Positions 24,446 to 33,032 are shown, counted from the stretch's first letter. The stretch: DNA of 36,551 nt from Olavius sp. associated proteobacterium Delta 1 (GCA_902749685.1 CACVKW010000050.1:1-36551), one strand, 5' to 3'. Numbers and translations are program-made. The notes: generated from the sequence alone by a model not told the origin.

Positions 24446-25087
24446 TTACTTTGCGGCCACCAGATCGCGGGCCAGCTGTACCGCTTCAACGGCATCCTTG
24501 CCAAATCCGTCTGCTCCGATTGTATCTGCAAACGCCTGATCGATCGGTGCCCCGCCAACGATGACTTTGACTTGCTCTCTGAGTCCGGCTTCTTCCAACG
24601 CCTCGATAACCTTCTGCATTTCCGGCATGGTCGTGGTCAACAAGGCCGAAAGTCCTAAAATATCCGCATTCTCTCTTTTCAGGGTTTCAAGCAGATTTTC
24701 GATTTTCACGTCCACACCTAGGTCAATAATTTTGAACCCGGCGCCTTCCATCATCATGGTGACCAGATTTTTACCGATATCATGCAGATCCCCTTTAACC
24801 GTACCCATAACAATGGTGCCGCGATTTTGGGTCTCGCCGGACTGCAGCAGCGGTTTGATGATATCGAGTCCCCGTTTCATGGTCGTGGCCGATACCAGCA
24901 TTTCCGGCACATAGATTACACCATCTGCAAATTTTTTACCGACAATGTCCATGGCGCTGATCAAGGCGTCGTTGATCAGGAGGTTCAAGTCTGTGCCCGT
25001 ATCAACCGCCCGCTGAACCTCGCCCTCGATATCGTTGAATTTTCCGTCAATCACCATTCCTTGAATCGTTTCTAAAATATCTGTCAT
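24446..25087 (-). CDS. Methyltransferase corrinoid protein (MtaC/MttC/MtvC type)
   Basis: I place the start at ATG 25087 (MTDILETIQGMVIDGKF), preceded by AGGAGGAACCCAAAG; an upstream ATG at 25126 has no site. The roughly 213-residue product has the helical cap at residues 1-85 and the B12 Rossmann domain with GDLHDIGKN, GVDVK, GLSALLTTTMPEM and VIVGGAPI. It would carry a methyl group on cobalt between a substrate-specific methyltransferase and a second one. The flanking UroD-family genes are likely partners: the upstream neighbour starts at 26177 and ends 13 bases before this start codon. No corrinoid-activating ferredoxin gene is in the window. Confidence 0.94.
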   Translation of the reverse strand: MTDILETIQGMVIDGKFNDIEGEVQRAVDTGTDLNLLINDALISAMDIVGKKFADGVIYVPEMLVSATTMKRGLDIIKPLLQSGETQNRGTIVMGTVKGDLHDIGKNLVTMMMEGAGFKIIDLGVDVKIENLLETLKRENADILGLSALLTTTMPEMQKVIEALEEAGLREQVKVIVGGAPIDQAFADTIGADGFGKDAVEAVQLARDLVAAK

Positions 25088-25100
25088 CTTTGGGTTCCTC

Positions 25101-26177
25101 CTAATCGATATGGATCGGATAGACACCGTATTTTAGTGTGGCGTCCCGCATGGCCATATAGTTTTTAAATTGGGCCCAATCCGGCACGGAATTACCGGAG
25201 CCAACACAATAGCCCCCACCGGGTGCAACTTTATCCAGCAGCTCTTTGACGCGGGATTCCACCTCTGCGGGAGTCCCGCTGCGCAACAACTCATTGGATA
25301 TGTTTCCCACCATACAAATTTGATCACCGTACATTTGCTTGAATTCCACGATATCCAGGCAGGTGGGATCAATCGGCTGGATCACGTCGACCCCGCAATT
25401 GATAATGTCTTCCATCAACTCCTTCAGGTCGCCGTCGGAATGCATTAAAAATAATCGATCTTTTTCATGACAGCGGTTGGACATTTCACGGTACCAGGGG
25501 AATACATGGTCCCGAAATGCCTGGGGGGAGATCATCGGACCATTGCCAAAGGCCAGATCATCAACCACCCAGACCCCGGCGATATGGGGCATATCAAAAA
25601 TTTCTTCAAGACCCTGAAACTGGATTTCGGCTACTTTTTTAAACACGTCGGCCACCAGCTGCTCGTCCATCACCAATGACAGGGCAAAGTGGTTAAATCC
25701 CATCAGCATCCAGGTCAGCGTAAATATTTTACCGGAGATGGCAATCACTTTCATGTTTTCAGGCAGAAGGTCTTTGACTTTATTAAGGCTGTCAAAGTCC
25801 AGTTCGGCGGCAACATCCCAGGGGAATTTTTCAAAATCTTCACGGGTTTTAATAAAACTGGTCAACTCCAGATTCCAGGATTCCTCCTTGTCGGCATCCG
25901 CCGAATCGGCCAGCATGACTTCCCGGATTACCTTTGAAATTTTGGATTCTTTGGTGACTTTGCCCGGCTGCATCATGCCGACGGTCAGCGGGATAAAATC
26001 ATAACCGGCTTTCGACCAGAATTCCACCTGGGCTTCCAGATCATCCGGCGTCACCAGCCGCCCCAAAAATTGACTCTGGATCGAGTAGTCAATCAGGATT
26101 TCGGCCAAAGGGACTCTGTCCGTCTCCTCGAAACGCGCAGCTTTGCGTATGCGTTCAAAATCAGGTTTTATTTCCAT
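25101..26177 (-). CDS. UroD-family (MtvB/MtaA superfamily) methyltransferase, probable substrate-side enzyme
   Basis: ATG at 26177 (MEIKPDFERIRKAARF) has GGGAG at a good distance and fits the family; the longer frame to 26255 lacks a site. The product is about 358 residues with the UroD barrel. The segment FLMHSDGDLKELMEDI stands where MtaA has HxCGN, so the Zn-thiolate site is absent. PTCLDIVEFKQMYG and GGGYCVGSGNSVPD are typical of UroD-like methyltransferases in corrinoid clusters. It may load the methyl group of a substrate, such as a methoxylated compound, onto the corrinoid protein encoded 13 bases downstream. It is not a haem-pathway HemE by context. Confidence 0.85.
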   Translation of the reverse strand: MEIKPDFERIRKAARFEETDRVPLAEILIDYSIQSQFLGRLVTPDDLEAQVEFWSKAGYDFIPLTVGMMQPGKVTKESKISKVIREVMLADSADADKEESWNLELTSFIKTREDFEKFPWDVAAELDFDSLNKVKDLLPENMKVIAISGKIFTLTWMLMGFNHFALSLVMDEQLVADVFKKVAEIQFQGLEEIFDMPHIAGVWVVDDLAFGNGPMISPQAFRDHVFPWYREMSNRCHEKDRLFLMHSDGDLKELMEDIINCGVDVIQPIDPTCLDIVEFKQMYGDQICMVGNISNELLRSGTPAEVESRVKELLDKVAPGGGYCVGSGNSVPDWAQFKNYMAMRDATLKYGVYPIHID

Positions 26178-26263
26178 GATAAGCTCCCTTGAGGTATGTT
26201 GTACTTTACAAACACCTGGTTTTTGAAACTCTTGAATCAACGGTTTAGGCCGCACGGCTCGCC

Positions 26264-26330
26264 CGTATGAAACTTCGCAATGAGACAGGCGAACCGCAGA
26301 ATATCATAAATGTGAGGTGGAGAATACGAA
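26264..26330. repeat. family A fragment and 13-base inverted partner
   Basis: GCGAACCGCAGAATATC (26289-26305) is the exact reverse complement of a 17-base part of the family A core at 27548-27564. Just before it, CGTATGAAACTTC (26264-26276) recurs inverted at 27379-27391, so the pair brackets the mtaA-like gene. The 164-base gap is otherwise without features. Confidence 0.5.
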
Positions 26331-26341
26331 ATCTGCCGGAT

Positions 26342-27352
26342 TTAATAACCCTCCCGGGCTGCCTCGACGATGGCCTGCAGGTTTTCGAGAGGGGTAGTCA
26401 GCGGGATTGCACACTCCGGCGCGATGATGTGCACCCCGGCTTCAATCGCATAGCGCGCCTGCTTAAATACATCCTCAGGCGTTCCTTGCAGCAATACTTG
26501 TGGATTGTTGATATTTCCGACCAGGGAAATCTCTTTGCCGATACGGCGCACCGCATCCTGTGAGTCCACCTGCCACTCGAAATGGTACCCTTCCACGCCC
26601 GACTGGGCAAAAAGTTCGAGGCGATCCGAGCAGTTGCCGCATACATGCAGGATGAGCGGGCCCCCCACCTGGGCGGTGATTTCCCGGTGAATGGGCAGCA
26701 GGTGCTCCTCGTAATGATACGGACCGACTAAATTGCCGGTGGCATGGTCGGCCAATACGACAATATCCGCACCGGCCTGAAATTGGGCATTGATGAAAGC
26801 AATGGTGGCCGGCATGAGCTGCCCCAGCATTTTTGTGATTTTGGCCTTTTCGCCCATACCCAGAGCCAGTAAAAAATTCTGGGTGCCGGCCATGTGATAC
26901 GACAAGGTCCAGGGACCCATGACTTTGCCGATGATGGCGACCTTGCCGCCCACCTGGCGCCGCAGAATGGAAATCGCGTCAAGCACCACCCGGCAGGAGG
27001 GTTTTTCGAGAAAATCGTCCGGTACTACAATATCGGAAAAATCGGCATTGGGAAATTCCTTGACATCCGGCATCTTGTCCCGGTCGCCCCAATCAACCCG
27101 CGCCCCTAATGCCGCCGCTTCCTGGATCACGGAATACTCGGGCATGACCGTATCAAAGCCGAGAATCTCGTTGCCGGCCAGGGCCAGGTCCGCCATGGCC
27201 TGAGCATCCAGGTGAGCTTCAGGAAACGATGCGCCGGCTTTGTCCATAAGCTCATGGCAGACGATGGAAGTCGGGTTTCCAACCGGCGGTCTTTGACCTT
27301 GTCGACCGCCGAACACTGCTGACATTACCAGGTTGCAAGAGTTGGGCTTCAT
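26342..27352 (-). CDS. MtaA/MtbA-like methylcobamide methyltransferase with Zn site
   Basis: The 336-residue UroD-superfamily protein has the Zn ligand pattern of MtaA/MtbA: His236-x-Cys238 in LHVCGN and Cys314 in APECA. It also has the substrate-side segments VGNPTSIVCHELM and HFEWQVDS. In methanogens such enzymes move methyl from a corrinoid protein to coenzyme M. In a bacterium the acceptor is more likely another thiol or pterin, or the enzyme has the reverse role. ATG at 27352 follows CAGGAGG. It is the first gene of the minus-strand cluster of four methyl-transfer genes; gaps of about 13-280 bases separate them. Confidence 0.9.
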   Translation of the reverse strand: MKPNSCNLVMSAVFGGRQGQRPPVGNPTSIVCHELMDKAGASFPEAHLDAQAMADLALAGNEILGFDTVMPEYSVIQEAAALGARVDWGDRDKMPDVKEFPNADFSDIVVPDDFLEKPSCRVVLDAISILRRQVGGKVAIIGKVMGPWTLSYHMAGTQNFLLALGMGEKAKITKMLGQLMPATIAFINAQFQAGADIVVLADHATGNLVGPYHYEEHLLPIHREITAQVGGPLILHVCGNCSDRLELFAQSGVEGYHFEWQVDSQDAVRRIGKEISLVGNINNPQVLLQGTPEDVFKQARYAIEAGVHIIAPECAIPLTTPLENLQAIVEAAREGY

Positions 27353-27441
27353 TTTGGTATTGGCCTCCTGTCAGGTGTGAAGTTTCATACGAGCGCTGCC
27401 GCTGGCCAAAAAAACGGCCAGTTTAATCAAATGAGAAACTA

Positions 27442-27640
27442 ATGAACATCGAACATCGAACGTTCAACGTCCAACATCGAATAATGTATTCTGTCTATTT
27501 TAAAAAAGACTGAGCAAAGCGATTCCATCCTTCGATATTCGTTATTCGATATTCTGCGGTTCGCTTGTCGTAAAATAGATAAAGCGTAGCGCCTCAATAT
27601 TGGGCGTTCGATGTTGGAAGTTCGATGTTCGACGTTCAAT
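27442..27640. repeat. family A MITE-like element, copy 2
   Basis: This lies in the 739-base gap 27353-28091, which contains no convincing gene. The left end has AACATCGAACATCGAACG words and the right end their reverse complement (TTCGATGTTGGAAGTTCGATG). The core contains TATTCTGTCTATTTT, GAGCAAAGCGATTCCATCC and GATATTCTGCGGTTCGC, as in copies at 12841 and 29854. The rest of the gap has a weak possible promoter for the downstream gene (TTGTTT 27974-27979, TACTAT 27997-28002). Confidence 0.75.
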
Positions 27641-28091
27641 CTGTTAACTGTTCCAACTATGTGTAGTTTCATATAAGGTTCTGCGTTCAGCCTGCGCCGA
27701 GGAATGGGTGCTATCCGGCAAGATCACCGTTGCCGTCAAACTCCAGTTCGAAAGGGTGTTCGGAAATTTCATTTGCAAACCTCAATGACTGTATCGGCGG
27801 GAGTGGTCCCGCCGACTCTGGTATTAAGGATTTCCGAACAGGTTCAATCATTGAATGATTGGACGGTACTATGAATGTGCAGGAAATTTTTGTCAAGGAG
27901 TAATTAATCCGGCCTGAAAACAGTATTTCCACTCTGCTAAAATGATGGGGTTATAATGGAAGCTTGAGCCGGATTGTTTACTTTTAGCTGCTGATGTACT
28001 ATAGGTGGCGCGGGACAAACTCGACTGCAGTTTTCTATCAATAATATAGATCAGGTGAACGCCTTTTTATTGCGGGACAAGGACAAGTCAA

Positions 28092-29786
28092 ATGGAACGA
28101 AAACGAATTGTAGTTGTGGGCGGTGTTGCCGGCGGCGCTTCCTGTGCGGCGCGGGCTCGCCGGCTGACAGAGACAGCGGAAATTATAATGTTTGACCGGG
28201 GCGAATACGTGTCTTTTGCCAACTGCGGCTTGCCCTATTACGTGGGCGATGTGATTAAAAAGGAAAAACACCTTTTGATTGCAACACCCAAGCTGTTCCG
28301 CAAACGGTTTGAGATTGATGTACGTCTTCGATCAGAGGTTCTGGCGATCGACCGTGAAAATAGTCACATCCAAGTTAAAAATCTCCAAACAGGGGAAATC
28401 TATCATGAATCCTATGATGCTTTGGTGCTGTCTCCCGGAGCCAGACCGATCAAACCGCAGATGTCCGGAGTTGATCTGCCCGGCATATTTTCGCTGCGGA
28501 CCATCCCGGACAGCCGTCAGATCAAAGCCTGGATCACGCAGCACAAAGCCAAACGTGCCGTGGTCGTCGGTGGCGGCTATATCGGCATGGAAATGACCGA
28601 AAACTTACTGAAACTTGGATTGGCGGTGACCATCGTGGAGATGCAGAACCAGGTGATGCCGCTGATGGACCCGGAAATGGTGACACCCATTCAGGATGAC
28701 CTGTTGAAGAACAAGGTTGTGTTGCGCCTGAACGAAACGGTTGCCGGTTTTGCAGGCAATGACGATCATACCCTATCCGTCAAACTAAACTCCGGCCTGA
28801 TTGAGAAGACAGACCTGGTGATCCTTTCAATTGGTGTACGGCCTGAAATACAGCTGGCGCAAGATGCCGGGCTGAAAATCGGAAAGCAGGGCGGAATACG
28901 GGTCGATGAGCACATGCGGACCAGCGATGAGAAAATTTGGGCTGTTGGGGATGCCGTCGAGGTCAAGGATCTGATTACCGGTCAGTGGGGGGTAATACCG
29001 CTGGCGGGCCCGGCCAACCGACAGGGGCGGATTGCCGCCGACGTCATCATGGGCCGGGATGAGAGATTCCGGGGGGTCCAGGGAACGTCCGTCGTGGGCA
29101 TACTTGATCTGGTCGCGGCGTTTACCGGTCCGAGCGAAAAGACCCTCAGGCGGCTGGGAATTTGGGATGAGTCGGCTCAGTATGAAAAGGTCTATCTGCA
29201 TCCCGGCGACCATGCCGGATACTACCCCGGGTCAAATCCGATCAGTTTAAAGCTCATCTTCGACAAAAAGGATGGTCGCATCATCAGCGCTCAGGCGGTC
29301 GGCAAGGAAGGTGTCGCAAAACGAATCGATGTTATCTCCATGGCGATTCAGCAAAACGCCACGGTCTTCGATCTCGAAGAAGCCGAACTGTGTTATGCAC
29401 CGCAGTTTGGTTCCGCCAAAGATCCGGTCAACCTGGCCGGGATGATCGCCGCCAATGTCTTAAGGGGTGATGTTCATATTGTTCATTGGGAGAACCTTGA
29501 TAAGGATCGGGTTTTTATGCTGGATGTTCGCGATCCTTCCGAATATAAAAAAGGCTGCGTTGAAGGTGCCGTCAACATTCCGTTAAACGATCTCAGGCAG
29601 CGCATGGGGGAGGTACCCAAAGAGCAGGAGGTGTGGTCCTACTGTTTGGTGGGACAAAGATCCTACTATGCTGCCAGGGCACTGAGTCAATATGGCTATG
29701 ACATCAAATCACTTAGTGGTGGTTATATGACGTTTACTTCAAAGGACGCTCTTGATCCGGGGTTGCGCGTGAATACAAAAAAATAA
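28092..29786 (+). CDS. FAD-dependent CoA-disulfide/persulfide reductase fused to a rhodanese domain (CoADR-Rhd, Npsr-like)
   Basis: The 564-residue protein has an FAD-binding motif (VVVGGVAGGASCA, residues 7-19) and the single redox Cys45 in FANCGLPYYVGD. It then has an NAD(P)H-binding segment (VVVGGGYIGMEM), a dimerisation domain and a C-terminal rhodanese domain (about 460-560). The rhodanese loop is CLVGQRS with Cys518, so it should be active. Relatives such as the Shewanella loihica NADH-dependent persulfide reductase use CoA or polysulfide persulfides and release sulfide. It fits the sulfur theme of the TusA-like and Psr-like genes, but lies 6 kb away. ATG at 28092 follows AAGGA at some distance. 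It appears monocistronic. Confidence 0.93.
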   Translation: MERKRIVVVGGVAGGASCAARARRLTETAEIIMFDRGEYVSFANCGLPYYVGDVIKKEKHLLIATPKLFRKRFEIDVRLRSEVLAIDRENSHIQVKNLQTGEIYHESYDALVLSPGARPIKPQMSGVDLPGIFSLRTIPDSRQIKAWITQHKAKRAVVVGGGYIGMEMTENLLKLGLAVTIVEMQNQVMPLMDPEMVTPIQDDLLKNKVVLRLNETVAGFAGNDDHTLSVKLNSGLIEKTDLVILSIGVRPEIQLAQDAGLKIGKQGGIRVDEHMRTSDEKIWAVGDAVEVKDLITGQWGVIPLAGPANRQGRIAADVIMGRDERFRGVQGTSVVGILDLVAAFTGPSEKTLRRLGIWDESAQYEKVYLHPGDHAGYYPGSNPISLKLIFDKKDGRIISAQAVGKEGVAKRIDVISMAIQQNATVFDLEEAELCYAPQFGSAKDPVNLAGMIAANVLRGDVHIVHWENLDKDRVFMLDVRDPSEYKKGCVEGAVNIPLNDLRQRMGEVPKEQEVWSYCLVGQRSYYAARALSQYGYDIKSLSGGYMTFTSKDALDPGLRVNTKK

Positions 29787-29853
29787 CCGGGAAAAAGGTG
29801 AATCCTAAAACCAGGATAAAAGCGAACCACGCTAAAGACGTGATCTAAAGACA

Positions 29854-29983
29854 GCAGAACCGCAGAATATCGAATTTCGAAGGGTGGAATCACTACGCTC
29901 TAACATTTTATAACGATAGAATGCCATACTTCGACATTCGATATTCATTATTCGACATTCGATATTCATTATTCGATATTCGC
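29854..29983. repeat. family A MITE-like element, copy 3 (inverted)
   Basis: Read on the minus strand this element begins GCGAATATCGAATAATGAAT and contains GGCATTCTATCG (29914-29925), GAGCGTAGTGATTCCACCC and GATATTCTGCGGTTC, the same core order as copy 1. The plus-strand right half is tandem TTCGACATTCGATATTCATTA. It fills most of the gap between two convergent genes and may act as their terminator. Confidence 0.75.
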
Positions 29984-29992
29984 TTTTCAATC

Positions 29993-30754
29993 CTATTCCC
30001 GGATCGTCACCTTGCCCTGTACGCCATCAACCTCTAGTTCGCCGCTACCCGGTTCACGGATGAACACGTTCTTTTTTACCCGGTAGATGTCGATGCTGCC
30101 GGACCCGTCGGATACGGTGACGCTGCCGCCGATGTCGTTGACTTCGATTCCCCCGCTTGCGTCATTAATCGTCACATCGCCGGTAACACGCTGGATGACA
30201 ATCCTTCCGGAGCCGTCAATGATTTCCAGGCTGCCTTGAACATCCTGGATCTCGATGTCGCCGGAGCCATCTTCGATTTGGACCCGGCCCGTGATATTTT
30301 CGGCTGTGATGGCGCCCGAATCATCAGCGATCGATAGATTGCCGATAATATTAGTTATATCCATGGAGCCGCTGCCATCAACTATCCTGACGTTCATATT
30401 GACCGGCAATTGGATTCTCAGGTGGATTCTGGCATCGATATTTGTAAGCGGAGGGATAACCACGTTACCGGACAAGAGCGCCTGGTTATATTCCCTTCTG
30501 AGGTCCAGCTGGATTAATTTATCGGCCAGAAGCCGGATTTCTTCCTTATCGGTCCCTTCGGATTCAATTTCTGCAATTACATGAATGCTGCCGGTTCCTT
30601 CGATGCCTTTCAGGGTCAGTTCACCGGCCCCGCAACGCACGCTTAACACATGCAATCCATCAGCCGGCAGTTCAAGATTTCGTGTTTCGCGGTAATTCTC
30701 GGCAAACGCGATAAGCGGGAGAAGTACAAAGATCAATATTATTTTGGACTTCAT
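29993..30754 (-). CDS. Secreted DUF4097/GIN-domain-like beta-repeat protein
   Basis: The 253-residue protein has a short signal peptide (MKSKIILIFVLLPLIAFA). From about residue 125 onward it repeats an 18-20-residue unit with DGSG or a variant at its turn: VDGSGSMDITNI, ADDSGAITAENI, EDGSGDIEIQDV, IDGSGRIVIQRV, NDASGGIEVNDI, SDGSGSIDIYRV. Such periodic beta strands form a right-handed solenoid, as in DUF4097 and GIN-domain proteins. Its place is the periplasm or cell surface. Function is unknown. ATG at 30754 follows AGGAGGGTAAATGAT. The region upstream holds a 17-base palindrome. Confidence 0.82.
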   Translation of the reverse strand: MKSKIILIFVLLPLIAFAENYRETRNLELPADGLHVLSVRCGAGELTLKGIEGTGSIHVIAEIESEGTDKEEIRLLADKLIQLDLRREYNQALLSGNVVIPPLTNIDARIHLRIQLPVNMNVRIVDGSGSMDITNIIGNLSIADDSGAITAENITGRVQIEDGSGDIEIQDVQGSLEIIDGSGRIVIQRVTGDVTINDASGGIEVNDIGGSVTVSDGSGSIDIYRVKKNVFIREPGSGELEVDGVQGKVTIRE

Positions 30755-30810
30755 ATCATTTACCCTCCTAAATCCTGTTCTGTGATTGATTTAGGCGTAT
30801 TCTATATAAT

Positions 30811-30827
30811 GAACAATTATATTGTTC
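30811..30827. promoter_or_regulatory. 17-base palindrome, candidate operator of the beta-repeat gene
   Basis: GAACAAT-TAT-ATTGTTC has perfect seven-base arms and lies 57 bases before the minus-strand start at 30754. On the minus strand it would sit between TTGCAC and CATTAT (17-base spacing), weak -35 and -10 elements. The 308-base gap 30755-31062 otherwise contains only the plus-strand promoter candidate at 30947. Confidence 0.4.
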
Positions 30828-30946
30828 GGTGCAACCCGGATTGCGGCATTGACCTTTGGATTGTTCTCGGACCCGGGTACTTAGTTCAAGAGTGTTATTA
30901 TCATGTTAGAAATTCAATAGTCAACCATCATACATTGGAAGACGTA

Positions 30947-30975
30947 TTGACACATTTGTAAAAGTTCGTCATAGT
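30947..30975 (+). promoter_or_regulatory. candidate sigma-70 promoter for the zinc-ribbon/ABC1 operon
   Basis: TTGACA (30947-30952) is followed after 17 bases by CATAGT (30970-30975), four of six matches to TATAAT. The coding start is about 85 bases downstream. Confidence 0.4.
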
Positions 30976-31062
30976 GCGGCATCGTCGCTAAAGCGTTTTT
31001 ACCGGAAGGGTTGAGCTTTCGGAGAGCATTGAGCCCGCAAACTTTAACAGGGAGGTGAAACG

Positions 31063-31314
31063 TTGAAAACAGGAATATGTCCCAAATGCAGTTCGCATGA
31101 AGTCTTTTCCGGAGCCGGCGTTGCTCTAAAAAAAGGCCCCTTCGGCAGCAACTCCATTCCCATCGGTTTAACATCGATTGCTGCGTTGGATAACCTCGTG
31201 TGTGCGGAGTGCGGCTATGTGGAGAGCTACGTCAGCGAGCCTGAAAAGCTGACCGAAATATCCCGCAAATGGGATAAGATCGAACCGGAAGATTTTGAAA
31301 AGAAAGACGATTAG
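31063..31314 (+). CDS. Small zinc-ribbon protein
   Basis: The 83-residue product has two cysteine pairs, CPKC (6-9) and CAEC (47-50), separated by a hydrophobic glycine-rich segment, giving a zinc ribbon. The acidic C-terminus follows (IEPEDFEKKDD). The start is TTG at 31063, chosen because GGGAGG lies eight bases upstream; no ATG is available nearby. It ends two bases before the ATG of the ABC1 gene, so translation is likely coupled. No specific function is known to me. Confidence 0.8.
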   Translation: MKTGICPKCSSHEVFSGAGVALKKGPFGSNSIPIGLTSIAALDNLVCAECGYVESYVSEPEKLTEISRKWDKIEPEDFEKKDD

Positions 31315-31316
31315 AA

Positions 31317-33032
31317 ATGAATTTCAGCAAAAAGACCCATCGGGTCAGCAATATCAAACGATTTGGTGTCATCACCCGGTTGATGGTGAAACACGGCCTT
31401 GGTGATATACTGGATCGCATTTTAAACCGCAGCAAGTCACCGGCCGGCGGTAAAAATGATCGGCCCGTTGTGGCCCGCACGGTTTATCCGTCGCCCCATC
31501 GTATTCGCCGGGTTCTCGAAGAACTTGGACCCAGCTTTATCAAGCTGGGACAACTGATGAGCACACGGGCCGATATCTTTCCGCCGGAATACATTGATGA
31601 ATTAACCAAGCTGCAGGATCAGGTCCCGCCGATTCCATTTGAAAAAATAAAAGAGGTGATCGAAAGAGAACTGAAAAGCCCGGTAACCGATATATTCGAA
31701 TCGATAGAGCCAGAAGCACTGGCGGCGGCTTCGGTTGCTCAGGTCCACATGGCCGAACTGGCAGGCAGCGAACGGGTAGTGGTGAAAGTGATTCGACCCG
31801 GTATCGATAAGAAGATCCGAGAAGATATCCGGCTGATGTACTACTTTGCAGAGAAAATAGAAAATTCATTTGAAATCGGACAAATAATCGGCTTTGTGGA
31901 TCTTGTCAAAGAATTTGAAAGAAGCATTTTTCGTGAGCTTGACATGTACGTTGAGGCCGGCAACATCGAACGGTTTGCGCGGAACTTTGAAGTCAGCGAA
32001 GAACTCTATATCCCGAAGGTGAACTGGGACCTTACGGCCAGATCTGTTCTGGTGATGGAACACATTGACGGGATCAAGATGGATCAGGTCGATGAGATCC
32101 GGGACAACGGTATCGATCCCAAAGAAATTGCCATGATCGGGTTGCGATCATTTTCGCGTCAGCTGATGGAGTTCGGCCTGTTCCACGCGGATCCTCATCC
32201 CGGCAACACCATCGTGATGTACGATGGCCGAGTCAGCCTGGTGGATTTCGGCATCACCGGTTATCTGGATGAAGAGACAATGCTGCACCTTGCCAATATC
32301 TTTTTAGGGTATGCCGAACATGACTACAGTATGATCATGGAAGCGCTGGAAGATGCCGGGGTGATCAGTGAAGCGGCTATAGATTTTAGTGATTTTCGCG
32401 GTGATCTAAAGGATATCAGTGAACCGTTTTACGGCAGAACATTGCAAACTATTTCAGTCCGAGATGTCTATGAGCAAATTATGCAGCTATTGGTCAAATA
32501 CAGAATCCGTCTGCCGCGTAATTTGATGCTGTTGCTTAAAACATTCATTCAGACTGAAGCGTTGGGTAAAATCCTGGGCAGTGACGCCAGCCTGCTTGAG
32601 GTCACGCGACCCTACGCCAAAGAATTGCTGCAGCGTGGTTACGACGCCCAGAAGCTTTTGCGCAACCTCAGCCGCGAGGTCCGCTCCACCCACGGCTATC
32701 TGAGAGTGATCCCGAAACTGATGCACGATCTTCTCAAAGGGCTGACTTCCGGCAAACGACCCTTTGAGATCAGACACAGGGGATTTCAGGAGATACCGGT
32801 TCGGATCGAAAGGGGGATCAACCGGTTGACAATCGGTCTGGTTATCAGTGCCTCTTTAATTGCCGGGTCGCTGGTTTTGAATTCCTCCCAGAAGTTGCTG
32901 GAGTTTACAATCACTTTTTACGGTGTTCACACGGTATCCATCACGGCCCTGCTCGGTCTGCTCGGCTACACCCTGGCAACCCTGCTGGGGTTCTGGTTGA
33001 TTATCTCCATTTTTCGGTCGGGCAAAACCTAG
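31317..33032 (+). CDS. ABC1/UbiB-family protein-kinase-like ATPase
   Basis: The 571-residue protein has the family's KxGQ motif (IKLGQLMSTRADIFPPEY, Lys76-Gln79). It also has ASVAQVH in the A-rich loop, ELD in IFRELDMYVEAGN, FHADPHPGN near residue 295 and VDFGITG. Two C-terminal helices (LTIGLVISASLIAGSLVL and ALLGLLGYTLATLLGFWLII) anchor it in the inner membrane. UbiB/COQ8 members support biosynthesis or distribution of quinone and other isoprenoid lipids. An anaerobe with menaquinone would use it for lipid or quinone handling, but the exact role is unknown. It converges on the isoprenoid-related genes that follow. Confidence 0.92.
   Translation: MNFSKKTHRVSNIKRFGVITRLMVKHGLGDILDRILNRSKSPAGGKNDRPVVARTVYPSPHRIRRVLEELGPSFIKLGQLMSTRADIFPPEYIDELTKLQDQVPPIPFEKIKEVIERELKSPVTDIFESIEPEALAAASVAQVHMAELAGSERVVVKVIRPGIDKKIREDIRLMYYFAEKIENSFEIGQIIGFVDLVKEFERSIFRELDMYVEAGNIERFARNFEVSEELYIPKVNWDLTARSVLVMEHIDGIKMDQVDEIRDNGIDPKEIAMIGLRSFSRQLMEFGLFHADPHPGNTIVMYDGRVSLVDFGITGYLDEETMLHLANIFLGYAEHDYSMIMEALEDAGVISEAAIDFSDFRGDLKDISEPFYGRTLQTISVRDVYEQIMQLLVKYRIRLPRNLMLLLKTFIQTEALGKILGSDASLLEVTRPYAKELLQRGYDAQKLLRNLSREVRSTHGYLRVIPKLMHDLLKGLTSGKRPFEIRHRGFQEIPVRIERGINRLTIGLVISASLIAGSLVLNSSQKLLEFTITFYGVHTVSITALLGLLGYTLATLLGFWLIISIFRSGKT

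Noticed and set aside
25101..27352. UroD-family proteins as haem-pathway HemE
   Set aside because: Two lie in a row with corrinoid proteins, and one has the H-x-C...C zinc pattern of MtaA/MtbA, pointing to methyl transfer instead.
31063..33032. Naming the ABC1 protein UbiB and calling a ubiquinone pathway
   Set aside because: No ubi or men genes are in the window, and ABC1 proteins serve several lipid pathways; only the family is supported.
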